From Bradyrhizobium sp. WSM1417 (GTDB lineage Bacteria; Pseudomonadota; Alphaproteobacteria; Rhizobiales; Xanthobacteraceae): DNA of 64,000 bases. The DNA is taken from contig NZ_KI911783.1 in the NCBI RefSeq assembly GCF_000515415.1, positions 7,613,831 through 7,677,830 on the forward strand, in the 5' to 3' direction. The translations under genes and the position numbers were made by a program. The notes beneath the pieces are model-generated. The model searched no databases and was not told where the DNA came from. It saw only the letters and a program-made list of their open reading frames with translations. Positions 63,073-64,000 of this stretch are shown here, one piece after another; within the stretch, counting starts at the first letter, position 1; each line of letters opens with the position of its first letter.

Positions 63073-63262
63073 TCCCTCGCCCCGTTCTTACGGGGAGAGG
63101 GTGGGGTGAGGGGCCGTCTCCGCGAGTTTGGTTGGAATGATAGGTCGAACGCGCGCGGCGTGCGAGTCGGATGGTTTTTTGCGTAGGTTAACAGCTTGCC
63201 TTGCCCCTCACCCGGATTGCTACGCAATCCGACCTCTCCCCGCAGAAGAGCGGGGAGAGGTT
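63073..63262. repeat. Pair of inverted intergenic repeats
   Basis: CTTACGGGGAGAGGGTGGGGTGAGGGGC-type sequence at about 63088-63114 is the reverse complement type of GCCCCTCACCCGGATTGC...CCTCTCCCCGC at about 63203-63243. The second copy also holds internal palindromes (GGATTGCTACGCAATCC and CTCTCCCCGC...GCGGGGAGAG). Such elements recur between genes in Bradyrhizobium. Confidence 0.6.
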
Positions 63263-63267
63263 GAACC

Positions 63268-64000
63268 TTACATCTGGACTTCGATCAGCCGCGGTCCGGG
63301 CTCGGCGACGGCCTCGGCCAGCGCCTTGTTGAACTCGTCCGCGTTGGTGACGGCGCGGCCGGGCACGCCCATGCCCTTGGCCAGCGCCACGAAATCCAGC
63401 GTCGGCCGGTCGAGGCGAAGCATGTCGTTGGCGCGCTGGCCGGGCTCACCGGCGCCGACATTGTCGAACTCGCCGCGCAGGATCTGGTAGATGCGATTGG
63501 CGAACACGATGGTGACGATGTTGAGATTCTCGCGGGCCTGCGTCCACAGCGACTGGATCGTGTACATTGCGCTGCCGTCGCCGACCATGCAGATCACCTT
63601 GCGGTCCGGGCAGGCGATCGCAGCGCCGATCGAGAGTGGCGTCGAGAAGCCGATCGAGCCGCCCATGTTCTGGAGCCAGTCGTGCGGCGCGGCTGCCGCC
63701 GTCGGCGGGAAGAAGGCGCGCCCGGTGGTGAGGGATTCGTCGACCAGGATCGCATTCTCAGGAATCGCATAGGCGATCGACTGCGCGATCGAGGCGTGGG
63801 TCAGTGCGCCGGTCGGCTTGAGCAGCTCGGCCGCGGCCTGCGGCTTGACGTCCTTCGCGCTGGCCTTGACCGCGCCGGCGAGCGCTTCCAGTGCTGCGAC
63901 CGAATTCTCACCCCAGGAGGTCATGCGATGCACGTCGCAGCCCTCGGGCTTGAGGATGCTCGGCTTGTTCGGATAGGCGAAGAAGGCCACGGGATCGTCG
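63268..64000 (-). CDS. Thiamine-diphosphate enzyme (acetolactate synthase-like), C-terminal part
   Basis: The gene runs off the window; its start is beyond 64000. The visible 244 residues hold the C-terminal ThDP-binding domain: ALTHASIAQSIAYAIPENAI, ENMGG-like WLQNMGGSIGFSTPLSIGAA, the ThDP motif GDGSAMYTIQSLWTQARENL, then NIVTIVFANRIYQILRGEFD and the end GPRLIEVQM. The pattern fits acetolactate synthase large-subunit-like or benzoylformate decarboxylase-like enzymes, which act on 2-oxo acids. The exact substrate cannot be told. A repeat pair precedes its stop. Confidence 0.85.
   Translation of the reverse strand, partial: DDPVAFFAYPNKPSILKPEGCDVHRMTSWGENSVAALEALAGAVKASAKDVKPQAAAELLKPTGALTHASIAQSIAYAIPENAILVDESLTTGRAFFPPTAAAAPHDWLQNMGGSIGFSTPLSIGAAIACPDRKVICMVGDGSAMYTIQSLWTQARENLNIVTIVFANRIYQILRGEFDNVGAGEPGQRANDMLRLDRPTLDFVALAKGMGVPGRAVTNADEFNKALAEAVAEPGPRLIEVQM

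Overview
The window looks like a piece of a Bradyrhizobium-type (Alphaproteobacteria, Hyphomicrobiales, Nitrobacteraceae) chromosome. I base this on the high G+C content and on many small protein families that I know mainly from Bradyrhizobium and Rhodopseudomonas: PilZ mini-proteins, GcrA-like proteins, DUF3551, the FxYEV/'WIDEND' small proteins, acidic-tail proteins and HTH mini-proteins. No genus-defining marker gene is present, so the assignment is an inference.

Positions 1 to about 54.3 kb read as an accessory island in heavy decay. Its right edge carries a P4-type tyrosine integrase (52689-54020, minus) next to the 3' end of a tRNA (54279-54309), a likely attachment site. Inside the island are an IS21-family element with a clear 6-bp target duplication (21189-23835), a group II intron with its reverse transcriptase (about 7606-9512) whose 5' end appears to have been lost next to an IS256-family element (about 9514-10902), and fragments of IS1182-, IS110- and phage-tail-type genes. 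Between these lie many very short genes, mostly secreted or single-pass membrane microproteins. An unusual number of recognisable genes are broken by one nonsense codon, one frameshift or one deletion (dodecin, lipocalin-like, cupin, DNA ligase, substrate-binding protein, response regulators).

Two intact functional modules stand out in the island. The first (28.2-32.4 kb) has a single-domain response regulator, a NYN-domain nuclease-like protein, and an RsbQ-like alpha/beta hydrolase directly abutting a PAS histidine kinase. The second (37.8-49.4 kb) has a VirA-like hybrid histidine kinase that overlaps a diheme cytochrome c peroxidase gene. A VirG-like response regulator is divergent from them. 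Next in line come a 966-residue RTX-type calcium-binding protein, its type I secretion ABC transporter and HlyD-type adaptor, and a secreted DUF3455 protein. A plausible reading is a sensor-controlled type I secretion locus.

Right of 54.3 kb the sequence looks like ordinary core or stable chromosome: an AbrB/PIN (VapBC-type) toxin-antitoxin pair, a DedA-like membrane protein, a GreA/GreB-family factor, small secreted proteins (including DUF3551), an animal-type heme peroxidase, a secreted TPR protein, and the start-proximally truncated end of a thiamine-diphosphate enzyme at the window edge. Genes here are mostly full length, and strong intrinsic terminators follow the DUF3551 and heme peroxidase genes.
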